The translations under genes and the position numbers were made by a program. The notes beneath the pieces are model-generated. The model was not told where the DNA came from, ran no database searches, and saw only the letters and a list, made by a program, of their open reading frames with translations. A DNA stretch of 64,000 nucleotides from JAIVJM01 sp963816985 (GTDB lineage Bacteria; Acidobacteriota; Blastocatellia; Pyrinomonadales; Pyrinomonadaceae): contig CAWFMF010000004.1 in assembly GCA_963816985.1 (NCBI GenBank), positions 2,790,001-2,854,000 of the forward strand, given 5' to 3'. How positions within the stretch are numbered: position 1 is the stretch's first letter; each line of letters starts with the position of its first letter. Of the stretch, positions 42,335 to 50,959 are shown piece by piece.

Positions 42335-44377
42335 ATGCTGAAAATGTTCACCCGGCTGGAGCGGACGCGGAACTGGATCATCATCTTTTTCGCCGCCCTG
42401 CTGGTCATCGGGATGGCCGTCGCGGGCGTCTACAATCAGGGGAGCACGGCCATCGCCAACCCCTTCAAGAGCCGCGACGTGCTCGCGCACGTCAACGGCG
42501 ACGAAGTGACCGTGGCCGACTTCACGCTCCGCCAGAAGCTCTACGAGCAGCGCATGGGCGGGCAGTTCAGCCTCGCGCAGTTGGGGATGACGGGCGAGCG
42601 CGTCCTTAACAACCTCGTCAACGAGCGCATCACGGCTCAGGAGGCCAAGCGCCTCGGCCTCACGGCCACCAAGCAGGAGTTGCAAGATGTCATCCTCCGC
42701 CAGTTCAGCGACGCCTCGAACCCCTACGACGGCAAGCGCTACAAGGACTACACCTTCCGTAACTTCGGCGGCAAGGATGGCGCAGAACTCTACGAGCAGA
42801 GCATCCGCGACGGCCTCGCCGCCGAGAAGCTGCGCGCCTTCGTGACGGCGGGCGTGCAGGTCTCCGAGCAGGAGGTGCAGGACAAGTACGTCCGCGACTT
42901 CACCGATTTCGACGTGGTCTACGTGCCCGTCACGGCGACCGAACTGGCGAAGAAGGTCAACGTCTCGGACGATGAACTCAAGCAGTACTACGAGGCGCAC
43001 AAGACCGACTACCGCTACCTCGAACCGCAGAAGAAGCTCCGCTACCTCTTCGTCAATCAGGAGAAGGCCGGGTCGAAGCTCACTTTCCCCGACGAGGAGC
43101 TGCGCAAGGAGTACGACTCGCTCCGCCCCGAAGCGAAGCAGGCGGGCGTCCGCGTCCAGCAGATAGTCTTGAAGGTGGCGCGGCCCGAACTCGATCAGGA
43201 CGTGCTCAACCGCGCGACCGACATCATGTCGCGCGTGCGCGGCGAAGACCTGACGGCGACCGAAGAGGCGTTCGCCGAAGCCGTGCGCGGCAACTCCGAA
43301 GACCCCGCGACGGTGAAGAACGGCGGCTGGCTCCCCGCGCCCGTCAAGAAGAACCCGGCACGGGCGGGCGACCCCATCCAGGCCATGCTCGACCTGAAGC
43401 CCGGCGAGGTGCGCGAGCCCGTCAAGGTCGGCAACGCCTACTACATCTACCGGCGCGGCGACTCCGTCCCGAAGACCTTCGAGGAGGCGAAGAATGAGCT
43501 GCTCGTCTCTCTGCGTAACCGCCGCTCCTACGCCGTCGCGCAGCAGGTGGCGCAGAAGGCCGTCGAGCGTCTCAAGGAGACGAAGGACTTCCAGAAGGTC
43601 GCGCAGGAGCTTGCCGCCGGAGCGAACATGACCCCGGCGGAGATGGTCAAGGAGACGCCCTTCGTTAAGCCGGGCGACGACGTGCCGGAGATCGGCAGCA
43701 ACCCGCAGTTCGAGGAGGCCGTCAAGCCGCTCGAAGAGGCTGGACAGGTCGGCGAGCGCGTCGGCATCAAGAACGGCTTCGCCGTCCCGATGCTCGTCGA
43801 GAAGCGCGAGCCGCGCATCCCCGACTTCGAGGAGGTGCGCGAGCGCGTCTCCGAAGCCCTCCGCAACGAGCGGGCCGGGCAGCAGCTCGAACAGACGGCG
43901 CGCGACCTCGCGGCCAACTCGTCGAGCCCCGACGCCCTCAAGGCCGCCGCCGAACGGCTCGGACTCAAGGCGCAGACCGAAGAGGGCTTCCGCCTCGGCA
44001 GACCGCTCGGCACGCTCGGCGCAGACCTCTCGATGGACGACGCCATCTACGCGCTCAAGGCCGGTGAAGTTACGAAGAACCCCTTGAAGGTCGGCGAGTC
44101 GTGGGTCGTCGCCGCCGCGACGCGCCGCAAGGACGCAGACCTCGCCGAGTTCGGCAAGCAGCGCGCCGAACTCATCGAGAGGGCACAGACCGAGCGGCGC
44201 GGGGAGGTCTTCGACGAATACATCGCCGCCATCCGCCGCCGCCTCGAAGAGGCCGACAAGATCAGCATTGACCGCGAGATGCTCGCGCGCGTGGATGTCC
44301 CCGCCGAGCCGCCCACGGCGCTCCCGCGCCCCGGACGCCCGCCCATCAACATCCCCGCGCAGCCCGGCGGAGAATAA
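42335..44377 (+). CDS. Membrane-anchored peptidyl-prolyl isomerase (PpiD/SurA-like, PpiC domain)
   Basis: A 680-residue periplasmic folding factor. One N-terminal membrane segment (WIIIFFAALLVIGMAVAGVY) is followed by a SurA_N/SurN_3 region (VLAHVNGDEVTVADFTLRQK, LNNLVNERITAQEAKRLGLT) and a parvulin PpiC domain at about residues 265-400 (VRVQQIVLKVARPELDQDVL, GGWLPAPVKKNPARAGDPIQ, LKPGEVREPVKVGNAYYIYR). A second, weaker parvulin-like part lies near residues 440-620. Start ATG 42335 has AAGGAAGG 10-12 bases upstream; the longer frame adds an unrelated head. It probably assists folding of exported and outer-membrane proteins. Confidence 0.9.
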   Translation: MLKMFTRLERTRNWIIIFFAALLVIGMAVAGVYNQGSTAIANPFKSRDVLAHVNGDEVTVADFTLRQKLYEQRMGGQFSLAQLGMTGERVLNNLVNERITAQEAKRLGLTATKQELQDVILRQFSDASNPYDGKRYKDYTFRNFGGKDGAELYEQSIRDGLAAEKLRAFVTAGVQVSEQEVQDKYVRDFTDFDVVYVPVTATELAKKVNVSDDELKQYYEAHKTDYRYLEPQKKLRYLFVNQEKAGSKLTFPDEELRKEYDSLRPEAKQAGVRVQQIVLKVARPELDQDVLNRATDIMSRVRGEDLTATEEAFAEAVRGNSEDPATVKNGGWLPAPVKKNPARAGDPIQAMLDLKPGEVREPVKVGNAYYIYRRGDSVPKTFEEAKNELLVSLRNRRSYAVAQQVAQKAVERLKETKDFQKVAQELAAGANMTPAEMVKETPFVKPGDDVPEIGSNPQFEEAVKPLEEAGQVGERVGIKNGFAVPMLVEKREPRIPDFEEVRERVSEALRNERAGQQLEQTARDLAANSSSPDALKAAAERLGLKAQTEEGFRLGRPLGTLGADLSMDDAIYALKAGEVTKNPLKVGESWVVAAATRRKDADLAEFGKQRAELIERAQTERRGEVFDEYIAAIRRRLEEADKISIDREMLARVDVPAEPPTALPRPGRPPINIPAQPGGE

Positions 44378-44379
44378 AG

Positions 44380-44470
44380 AAGAAGGCAAAAGTAAAAAGG
44401 TAAAAGGCAAAAGGGAAGAAGGTTTACCACCTCTTCCCTTTTGCCTTTTACCTTTTTACTTTTGCCTTCC
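44380..44470. repeat. Perfect inverted heptanucleotide array, GGCAAAA word
   Basis: The left arm reads GGCAAAA, GTAAAAA, GGTAAAA, GGCAAAA, GGGAAGA; the right arm is its exact reverse complement over about 37 bases with a ~12-base loop. It lies between two convergent genes and ends with T-rich and A-rich flanks, so it should act as a terminator in both directions. This fifth word is not used elsewhere in the window. Confidence 0.9.
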
Positions 44471-44471
44471 T

Positions 44472-45497
44472 TTAGAGCACGCGGAGGAGCGCGGCGAGGT
44501 CGGCCTGCGCGAGTTCGAGGCGCATTTGGACTTCGTTGCTCTGCGTCGTGATGCGGAGGCTCTCGACGGCCCGCTTCGCGAACTTGCCGCGCTCGCCCGC
44601 CATCGAGATGAGCATCGGCGCGACCTGCTTCAAGGCGTCGAGCGTGTCGCTGAGGTCGCGCGCCTCCGCCGCGCTCACCGTCCGCAAGGTCGTCTGCATC
44701 TGGTAGCCCGTGGGCGTCGTCCCGATTGCGCCGTTGAAGCGCCGGACGGAGGCCACCGCGCGGTTCAGTTCGGGCGTGCCGAGGTCAATGCCCGCGAGCA
44801 GCGAGGGCGGCACGTTCCCGGCGAACATGATGAGGTCGTTCGGCGTGCGCGCGAAATTCAGGAGGTCTGCGTCCACACGGCCCCGGCCCGCTTGCGCGTC
44901 AATCGTCGCGCGCACCGCCTCCGGCTCGCCGACGGCCAGTGTGTTGGCGTCGAGGACGGTCAAGGCGAGGTCGCTCACGCGCAGCTTCAAAAGCCCGAAA
45001 AGTTTTATCTGGTCGGAGATGTTGAAGATGTAGACCGACTTCCCCGCGTGCTTCTGCTCCGTGAATTTGTCTTGCGCCGCGAGCCGCCCGGCGGCGACGA
45101 GCACGTCGGCGCGGAACGTCCCGCGCGCGACGGCGACCATGTGGTCAATCTTCGTCACGCCGGGCGAGGGGTTGGTGAGCCGCACGCCCGCCGTCAAAGT
45201 GTCGAAGGCGCGCGCGTCAATGCCGGTGCGCGTCTTGAACTGCTCGATGTCGGCGTTGACCGAGGCGAGCCGCGCCGCGTCCCCCGCGAGCGCGCGCGGT
45301 ACGGCCTCCGTCAAGAGCTTCCGCAGGTCAACCGCCAGCACCGCGTCCGAAGCCGGGAGCGGCACCGCCTGCCGCGCCGGAGCCGCCGCCGTCGTCCGCG
45401 TTGCCGCGCCGCCGCGCCGCGTCTGCGCCTGCGAAGGAGCGACGAGGGCCGCGAGCGTCAGGCAGAGCGCGAGTGTCGCGAGGTAAGTGTTCCTCAT
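44472..45497 (-). CDS. Exported protein of unknown function
   Basis: A 341-residue protein with a signal peptide (YLATLALCLTLAALVAPSQAQ) and a short Ala/Thr/Arg-rich linker. The folded part starts VPLPASDAVLAVDLRKLLTE and contains FKTRTGIDARAFDTLTAGVR, HMVAVARGTFRADVLVAAGR, AGKSVYIFNISDQIKLFGLL, ALTVLDANTLAVGEPEAVRA, NDLIMFAGNVPPSLLAGIDL and MQTTLRTVSAAEARDLSDTL. The pattern (a protein that compares values, with VAVG-EPEAVRATIDA) resembles DUF3352-like or 'DUF162-like' exported proteins seen in Planctomycetes and Acidobacteriota, but no family can be claimed. No catalytic motif. It is convergent with the PpiC-type gene. Confidence 0.75.
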   Translation of the reverse strand: MRNTYLATLALCLTLAALVAPSQAQTRRGGAATRTTAAAPARQAVPLPASDAVLAVDLRKLLTEAVPRALAGDAARLASVNADIEQFKTRTGIDARAFDTLTAGVRLTNPSPGVTKIDHMVAVARGTFRADVLVAAGRLAAQDKFTEQKHAGKSVYIFNISDQIKLFGLLKLRVSDLALTVLDANTLAVGEPEAVRATIDAQAGRGRVDADLLNFARTPNDLIMFAGNVPPSLLAGIDLGTPELNRAVASVRRFNGAIGTTPTGYQMQTTLRTVSAAEARDLSDTLDALKQVAPMLISMAGERGKFAKRAVESLRITTQSNEVQMRLELAQADLAALLRVL

Positions 45498-45638
45498 GTT
45501 CTTTTAATTCCCACCTTATATAGTCGAAGAAGTCTCGGCCCTTCTCACGTCAGGCCCGTTCGGGGGTTTCACAAAAATTTCGGGGAGACACACGTGAGTC
45601 TCCGATGCGCGGCGCGCGCGGCGGGGTTGGATTTAAAA

Positions 45639-45857
45639 TCAAGCCCCCTCACGAGACCTCCGCTCGATGATCTGCGCAATCGCTCGAAGCGTCTGGTTGA
45701 CCGAGTCGGAATCGGGGAAGACCTTCGCCACGTCAGGGTCGAGCCGGACAACGTTCGTCCCCTCGGCGTATTCCCGCGCGTATTTGCCGCGCACACCCTG
45801 ACTGAAGTCGTACTCGTCCAACATCTCGGCGTCTTCCTCAATCTGTTCCTTCTTCAT
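45639..45857 (-). CDS. Antitoxin of a BrnT-type module
   Basis: A 72-residue acidic protein (MKKEQIEEDAEMLDEYDFSQ). The DEYDFSQGVRGKYAREYAEG segment is a common signature of small antitoxins encoded after BrnT-like toxins; it continues VVRLDPDVAKVFPDSDSVNQ and ends with a helix and basic tail. It differs from BrnA proper, which has a clear ribbon-helix-helix. The start ATG lies inside the last codons of the toxin gene (20-base overlap), so both are made from one mRNA. It should bind and neutralise the toxin and repress the pair. Confidence 0.82.
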   Translation of the reverse strand: MKKEQIEEDAEMLDEYDFSQGVRGKYAREYAEGTNVVRLDPDVAKVFPDSDSVNQTLRAIAQIIERRSREGA

Positions 45858-46122
45858 AGTCGTTTCTCTCGCGTGCCGTCGCCCGGCGTGCGCTGATTAT
45901 CCTGACCACGTTTCCCCGATAAGTATGCACCACAACCAGCATCCGTTGTAGCTCCGAGACACCCAAGATGACAAATCTGTCTTCTTCGTCTGAGTGAAGT
46001 GGGTCGGGAATGGTTCGGGATAATGAATCCCCGAAGACCGTCACGGCTTCGGGGAATGAGACGGCGTGCTTTGACAGGTTCTCCGCCGCTTTATTCTCAT
46101 CCCACTCGAACGTCAAGCTCAT
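45838..46122 (-). CDS. brnT: BrnT-family ribonuclease toxin
   Basis: About 94 residues from ATG 46122 (MSLTFEWDENKAAENLSKHA); an ATG 18 bases upstream is also possible. BrnT signatures are F-x-WD-x-NK-x-x-x-N-x-x-KH at the start, VSFPEAVTVFGDSLSRTIPD, RFVILGVSELQRMLVVVHTY and the terminal RIISARRATARERNDYE. These toxins cut mRNA and have a RelE-like fold. The order toxin-antitoxin and the overlap are typical. Lower GC than the surroundings suggests transfer. The intergenic stretch 46123-46339 shows no other gene. Confidence 0.88.
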   Translation of the reverse strand: MSLTFEWDENKAAENLSKHAVSFPEAVTVFGDSLSRTIPDPLHSDEEDRFVILGVSELQRMLVVVHTYRGNVVRIISARRATARERNDYEEGTD

Positions 46123-46339
46123 ACGGATGAATACACCCATGCGCGGGGAGACAAAAGAACGCCTGTCGCCGGAATCGTGATGCGCGAGCTAACAGCGCAC
46201 GACTCAACCGGCGGGGCGCGACTTGAGACGTGCGCCGCTCGACCGCCGCAGCTATGTTTGGACACAAGAGACGAACGCGTTCGGCTTCAACGCTGCCGGG
46301 CCACGGCTTCGGGCGTCTCAAGAGTCATTTCATCTACTG

Positions 46340-47023
46340 TCAGAACCTGAAGCGGACGCCGCCTTGCACCGTCGAGAAGCGGAAACTCGCGCCGGAGAAG
46401 AAGACGTTGTGGAAGTTATACATCCCTTCGACGGCGAACTTGGGCGAGACGTTGAATTGGAGCCCGGCCCCGAGGTTGAGTCCGGGGCGGGCGTTGCCGG
46501 AGTCGGTGACGTAGACGCCGCCGCCGCCGTTGACGAAGGGGCGGACGGAACCGCTCCCGCCGTAGTACTTGACGTTGGCGGAGAGGCTGTAGATGGCCGC
46601 GTGGTCGTCGGAGAACACGGAGTCAATGGTGAAGCGGTTGTAGTTGAAGATGGCTTCGAGTGAGACGTTATTGTTGACGCGGTATTCGAGGTCAACGCCG
46701 AGGCTCGCGCCGGGCTCGAAGAAGTCGTTGAAGTCGCCGTGGGGAATCGCGGCCCCGGCGTGGAGGCTGAGGCCCCAGCGGTGCTCCACGTCGGGCGTCT
46801 GCCGCTTCCGGGGCGCGGGCGGCGCGGGCACGGCCTCGCGCCCGCCCAACACTTCGGTTGAGTCGGTCGCAGTTTCGGTCGCCGCAGTTTCGGTCGCCGC
46901 AGTTTCGGTCGCAGAGGTTTCTTTGAGGGTGTCGGGGTCGGAGGTCTTCGTGTCGCTCGTCTGGGCAGAAGCAGTGCCGAACGACAGGACCGAGATGAAC
47001 AACGCCGCGAGCATTTTTCTCAT
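46340..47023 (-). CDS. Outer-membrane beta-barrel protein (OmpA-like / OmpW-like porin fold)
   Basis: About 227 residues from ATG 47023, preceded by GGAGGA. A signal peptide (MLAALFISVLSFGTASAQ) is followed by a Thr/Glu/Ala-rich linker with the repeated ETAATETAAT. The barrel starts at VEHRWGLSLHAGAAIPHGDF and has alternating strands: GASLGVDLEYRVNNNVSLEA, IYSLSANVKYYGGSGSVRPF, LNLGAGLQFNVSPKFAVEGM, and a last strand GVRFRF ending in Phe, the usual signal for barrel assembly. It fits the OMP_b-brl family. The linker length varies by tandem copies of a 21-base unit (GTTTCGGTCGCCGCA...). Function is structural or unknown. Confidence 0.88.
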   Translation of the reverse strand: MRKMLAALFISVLSFGTASAQTSDTKTSDPDTLKETSATETAATETAATETATDSTEVLGGREAVPAPPAPRKRQTPDVEHRWGLSLHAGAAIPHGDFNDFFEPGASLGVDLEYRVNNNVSLEAIFNYNRFTIDSVFSDDHAAIYSLSANVKYYGGSGSVRPFVNGGGGVYVTDSGNARPGLNLGAGLQFNVSPKFAVEGMYNFHNVFFSGASFRFSTVQGGVRFRF

Positions 47024-47106
47024 GCGTGAGTGTCCTCCGCTGAAGGTGAAAGAACGTGGCCGACAGTATATGCCCAACTCACGCCGAAGGACAGAGCTTT
47101 ACATTC

Positions 47107-47517
47107 TCAACTCCGGCCCGCCGCCGGGCCTCGCCCGTCGTCTCTGGGGAGCCCCTCGATGACGTGGTCGAAGCCGAGCCACAGACTCCAACTGTGGTGA
47201 TAGAAGAGGACGGGGAGGAGGAAGGCGAGCGGGAGCGCGACGGTCAGGATGAGTCCTTCGCTGTAGCCGAACGTTTGGAGGGCCGCCAAGTAGAAGGCGA
47301 GGGCCGCCCCTTCCGTCACGACCATGTTGACCATCACCGCGCCGACGAAGAAGCCCGCCTCGCGCTGGAACAGTGCGGCGCACGAAGGGCAGTGGTGGCG
47401 GATGCGGAAGGGGGCTTTGAAGATTAAGGACTGGCCGCAGACGGGGCAGCGCAGGCGCAGAGAGCGGGCCAACGTGCCGAGCACTCTGGGGCGACCCTTT
47501 CGCATAAGCCCTCTCAC
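47107..47517 (-). CDS. DUF983 membrane protein with zinc-ribbon head
   Basis: A 136-residue protein. The head has two Cys pairs, RCPVCGQSLIF and HCPSCAALFQREAG, forming a zinc ribbon as in DUF983. Two membrane helices follow (FVGAVMVNMVVTEGAALAFY, LILTVALPLAFLLPVLFYHH), and the conserved SWSLWLGFDHVIEGL ends the domain. Family members occur near cytochrome oxidase genes in Proteobacteria, but no such genes are here. Function unknown. Confidence 0.88.
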   Translation of the reverse strand: MRGLMRKGRPRVLGTLARSLRLRCPVCGQSLIFKAPFRIRHHCPSCAALFQREAGFFVGAVMVNMVVTEGAALAFYLAALQTFGYSEGLILTVALPLAFLLPVLFYHHSWSLWLGFDHVIEGLPRDDGRGPAAGRS

Positions 47518-47573
47518 CCGCGCCGAACGTCTGTTTGTCGGGCAAACCTACACGGCGTTATAGTCTGCGGAAG

Positions 47574-47681
47574 ATGTTGGAAATCATCCTGCTGGGACTG
47601 CTCTTCCTCTTCGTCCTCGTGGCGACCGTCGTCTTCATCGTCGTCTACTACTGGGGGCCGAAGGAGCGCCGCCGGAAGTAA
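47574..47681 (+). CDS. 35-residue single-helix membrane protein
   Basis: ATG 47574 to TAA 47681. The protein begins MLEIILLGLLFLFVLVATVV, continues FIVVYYWGPK and ends ERRRK. It is one hydrophobic helix with a basic cytoplasmic end. The upstream CTGCGGAAG gives a weak ribosome site. High content of C and G at third positions fits the host. Such small membrane proteins often assist larger complexes; the partner is unknown. It is divergent from the DUF983 gene and convergent with the kinase gene. Confidence 0.6.
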   Translation: MLEIILLGLLFLFVLVATVVFIVVYYWGPKERRRK

Positions 47682-47700
47682 GACGCAGGGGCGCTCTCGC

Positions 47701-49347
47701 CTACGCCTTCCCCGTCCGCCCGGTCAGACTCGCGACCACGACGATCAGCTCGACCGGCTCAATCGGCTTCGGCACGTGCACTTGGAAACCCGCGCTGAGC
47801 GCGCGGACGCGGTCTTCGGCACGCGCGTAGGCCGTGAGCGCGATGGCCGGGATTCTCTCGCCCGACGGCCACTCCGCCGCGCGCACCTTCTGAATCAGAG
47901 CGTAGCCGTCTTCCTCCGGCATCCCGATGTCGCTGATGAGCACGTCCGGCCTCGACCGCGCAATCTCTTCGAGCGCCGCCGAGGCCGTCTCGGCGGTCGT
48001 CACTTCGCAGCCGCAGCGTTCCAGCATCTCTCGGAGCAGGGCGCGCGTGTCCGCTTCGTCGTCCACGACCAGAATCCGCAGGCCGTCGAGCGAAGGGGGC
48101 GAGGCGAGAGAGATTTTGCCTCCGGCGGTGGGGTGCCTGCGCCCGTCGCCGCCATTCAAGGCGTGCGCGGCCATCAGCGGCAGTTGGACGACGAAGGTCG
48201 CGCCGCGCCCCTCGCCTCCGCTCTCGGCCCCGACCGTCCCGCCGTGCAGCTCGACGAGCTGGCGGACGATGGCGAGCCCAAGGCCGAGCCCGCCGTGCGT
48301 GCGGGTGGTCGCGCCGTCGGCTTGGCGGAAGCGGTCGAAGACGTGCGGCAGGAACTCCGGGCTGATGCCTCTGCCGCTGTCGCTGACGACGATCTCGACG
48401 TGCGAGTTAACGCGTTCGAGCCGCACCTGCACGCGCCCGCCCTTGGGCGTGAACTTGACGGCGTTCGAGAGAAGGTTCCAGACGACCTGTTGCAGGCGGT
48501 CGGCGTCGCCGGAGACCGGCCCCGCCTGCGGGTCAACGAGCGACTGAAGGCGCACGGTCTTGGCCTCGGCGGCGGGTCGCGTGGCTTCGACCGCCGCCTC
48601 GACGACCGCGCCGAGGTCAACGGCTCTGACTTCCAGACGCAGCTTGCCGGTGATGATGCGGGAGATGTCGAGCAGATCGTCAATGAGCTTCGTCTGCATC
48701 TGCGCGTTGCGCTCGATGATTTCGAGCGCGTGCGCCGCCTCCGACGCGCCGAACGCGCTGGAGCGCATGAGGTCGAGTCCAGCCGAGGATCGCCGTCATC
48801 GGCGTCCGCAGCTCGTGCGACATCGTCGCCAGAAACTCGTCCTTCATGCGGTTCGCCTCCTCGGCCTCGGCGAGGAGCTGCGTGCGCTCCTCCTGCGCGC
48901 GCTTCTGCTCGACGAGGTGCTCCCGCACCTCGTACTGCCGTCGGCGCGCGCGCAGAGCCGCTTGAAGCGCGCTGACGAGCGTGAGGACGCGGGTCGGTCG
49001 CTCGACGAGCGAGACGTTCCCGACCTCCCAGAGGGGCTTAAGGACGCCCGCGTTCGTCGGCGTGCCTTCGCCGCCCGTGAGGACGACGAGCGGGAAGTCC
49101 GACCACGGCTGCTGTTCCCGGAGCACGTCCGCCAGACACCCCACGGCGTAGGGCGTCAGCGCCTCCTCGGTGATGAAGCGGCCCCCGCGCCTTCCGAGAG
49201 GCGGCGGCAGAACTCCTCGATGCTTTTGCAGGATTCGGCGACGACGCCCGACTCGCCAAGCACCTTGGCGATGAGCGCGGCGTCCCTGCCGGTCGGCGCG
49301 AGCAGGAGCACGCGCCCGTCGTCCCCTTGAAGGTTAGGCGTCGGCAT
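47701..49347 (-). CDS. Hybrid histidine kinase (receiver-like head, HisKA, HATPase, receiver); two apparent frameshifts
   Basis: Reconstructed length about 548 residues. The head is receiver-like (VLLLAPTGRDAALIAKVLGE, then SDFPLVVLTGGEGT). A coiled coil (LVEQKRAQEERTQLLAEAEE) leads to the HisKA box MKDEFLATMSHELRTPMTAI with the phospho-His. HATPase_c motifs are VVWNLLSNAVKFTPKGGRVQ, VSDSGRGISPEFLPHVFDRF, and HGGLGLGLAIVRQLVELHGG. The C-terminal receiver has ILVVDDEADTRALLREMLER, DVLISDIGMPEEDG (phospho-Asp) and HVPKPIEP. Frame breaks lie near 49182-49186 (one G lacking in a run) and near 48771 (one base extra); correcting both joins all parts. The start overlaps the KaiC-like gene by 14 bases. 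Confidence 0.83.
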
Positions 49348-50881
49348 CCTCCTCCTTCAGCAGTTGGCCCGCACGCTTGCTGTAGATGGGGACGCCGGTG
49401 AGCACCCCATGAAAGTCGGAGAGCGGCTCGCCCACCATCACGCCTTTGGACGAGAGGCTCATCTCGCGGATGGTGTTCTCGTGATAGCCGGTGCGCTTCT
49501 TGACGACCGAGATGGCGCGGCGCACCGCGCCCGCCGCCTCGAAGAAGCGGAGCATCAAAACCGTGTCGGCCAGATAGCTCACGTCCACGGGCGTGGCCAT
49601 GTTCGCGCCCATGAAGCCGTGCTGCGCCATCACCAGAATGGTCACAACGCCCTGTTGGTTGAGGTAGGTCAAAAGCTCGTGCATCTGGACGGTGAGGAAA
49701 CGCTCGTCGGGCATCGCTTGGAGGTAGCCGTTCAAACTGTCTATGACCACGATGCGCGCCCCGTCATGATCCACCGCGCGGCGGACGCGGTGCGCGAACT
49801 CGCCCGGCGACAACTCAGCCGGGTCAACCTGCTGGACGGAGAGCATCCCCGACTCGACCTGCTCCGTCATCGCCTTGCCGAGCCCGGCGGCGCGGGCCAG
49901 ATACGTGTCGCGCCCTTCGTCGAAGAGGAAGGACGCGGCGTGCTCGCCCCGGTCGGCGGCGGCGGCGACGAACTGCCCGGCAATCGAGGACTTGCCGGAG
50001 CCCGCCGGGCCGAGGATGAGCGTGCTCGTCCCGCGGTCGAGCCCGCCGCCGAGCAGCGCGTCCAACTCATCCACGCCGCTCGTGATGGCCTCGCGTGCGA
50101 ACTCATGCCGGTGCTCCGCCGCGACGAGTCGAGGGAAGACGGAGACGCCGCCCGTCTCGATGGTGAAGTCGTGATAGCCGCCCCGGTAGCGGCTCCCGCG
50201 CAGCTTGACGACGCGCAGGCGGCGGCGCTCTGACCCGTACTCCAGCGCCAGATGCTCCAGCTCGACCACGCCGTGCGCGATTGACTGCACCTGTAGGTCG
50301 CCGACCGTCGAGGTGCGGTCGTCGAGCATGAGCACCGTGCACTGCCGCCCCGCGAAGTACTGCTTGAGCGCGAGTATCTGCCGCCGGTAGCGCAAAGGGT
50401 CGTGGGCCAGCAGGCGCATCTCCGAGAGCGAGTCGAAGACGATGCGGCGGGGCTCAATCCGCTCGACCTCTTCCAGCACGGCGCTGGTCGTCTCGCCGAG
50501 CTCGACCTCGGAGGGGTGAAAGATCGTGTACTGCGATTCGGTCTTGAGGCTCTCCTCGGAGGGGATTAGCTCGTAGATGTTGACACCGTCGAGCGTCCAG
50601 CCGTGCGACTCGGCGACGGCGAGTAGTTCTTCCTTCGTCTCCGAGAGCGTGACATAGAGCACCGCCTCGCCGCGCGCTGCGCCCTCCATCAGAAACTTCA
50701 ACGCGAGCGTGGTCTTCCCCGTGCCGGGGTCGCCTTCCACGAGATACAGGCGGCTGGCGGGGAACCCGCCTTCGAGCACGCTGTCGAGGCCGTCGCTGCC
50801 CGTCGCCAGTCTTGCGGTGGCCGAAGTTTTCGCGGGCGCGCGGCGGGCAGGCTTCTTTTCGGCAGGCTTCTTTTTAGTCAC
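49334..50881 (-). CDS. KaiC-like double-RecA-domain ATPase
   Basis: A 515-residue cytoplasmic protein starting at GTG with a Lys/Ala/Pro-rich head (KKKPAEKKPARRAPAKT). Domain 1 has Walker A LVEGDPGTGKTTLALKFLME (about residues 48-60) and catalytic Glu-type LYVTLSETKEELLAV; Walker B RIVFDSLSEMRLLA. Domain 2 has LGPAGSGKSSIAGQFV (about 286-300), and Walker B RIVVIDSLNGYLQAMPD. Length and layout match KaiC-family ATPases outside cyanobacteria, which pair with histidine kinases and are not clock proteins. The overlapping downstream kinase gene supports a signalling module. KaiC-type C-terminal phosphorylation residues are not evident. Confidence 0.9.
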   Translation of the reverse strand: MTKKKPAEKKPARRAPAKTSATARLATGSDGLDSVLEGGFPASRLYLVEGDPGTGKTTLALKFLMEGAARGEAVLYVTLSETKEELLAVAESHGWTLDGVNIYELIPSEESLKTESQYTIFHPSEVELGETTSAVLEEVERIEPRRIVFDSLSEMRLLAHDPLRYRRQILALKQYFAGRQCTVLMLDDRTSTVGDLQVQSIAHGVVELEHLALEYGSERRRLRVVKLRGSRYRGGYHDFTIETGGVSVFPRLVAAEHRHEFAREAITSGVDELDALLGGGLDRGTSTLILGPAGSGKSSIAGQFVAAAADRGEHAASFLFDEGRDTYLARAAGLGKAMTEQVESGMLSVQQVDPAELSPGEFAHRVRRAVDHDGARIVVIDSLNGYLQAMPDERFLTVQMHELLTYLNQQGVVTILVMAQHGFMGANMATPVDVSYLADTVLMLRFFEAAGAVRRAISVVKKRTGYHENTIREMSLSSKGVMVGEPLSDFHGVLTGVPIYSKRAGQLLKEEDADA

Positions 50882-50959
50882 GAGGTTGTCCTGTTCATTA
50901 AGTGAGTTGATGACCGTCGGGCCGAGCGCGCCGCGTTCAGCCTTTCCGAACGCGCCCCT

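Noticed and set aside
48174..48683. Ser/Arg-rich frames opposite or shifted within the kinase gene
   Set aside because: Shadow frames of the HATPase coding sequence without own signals.
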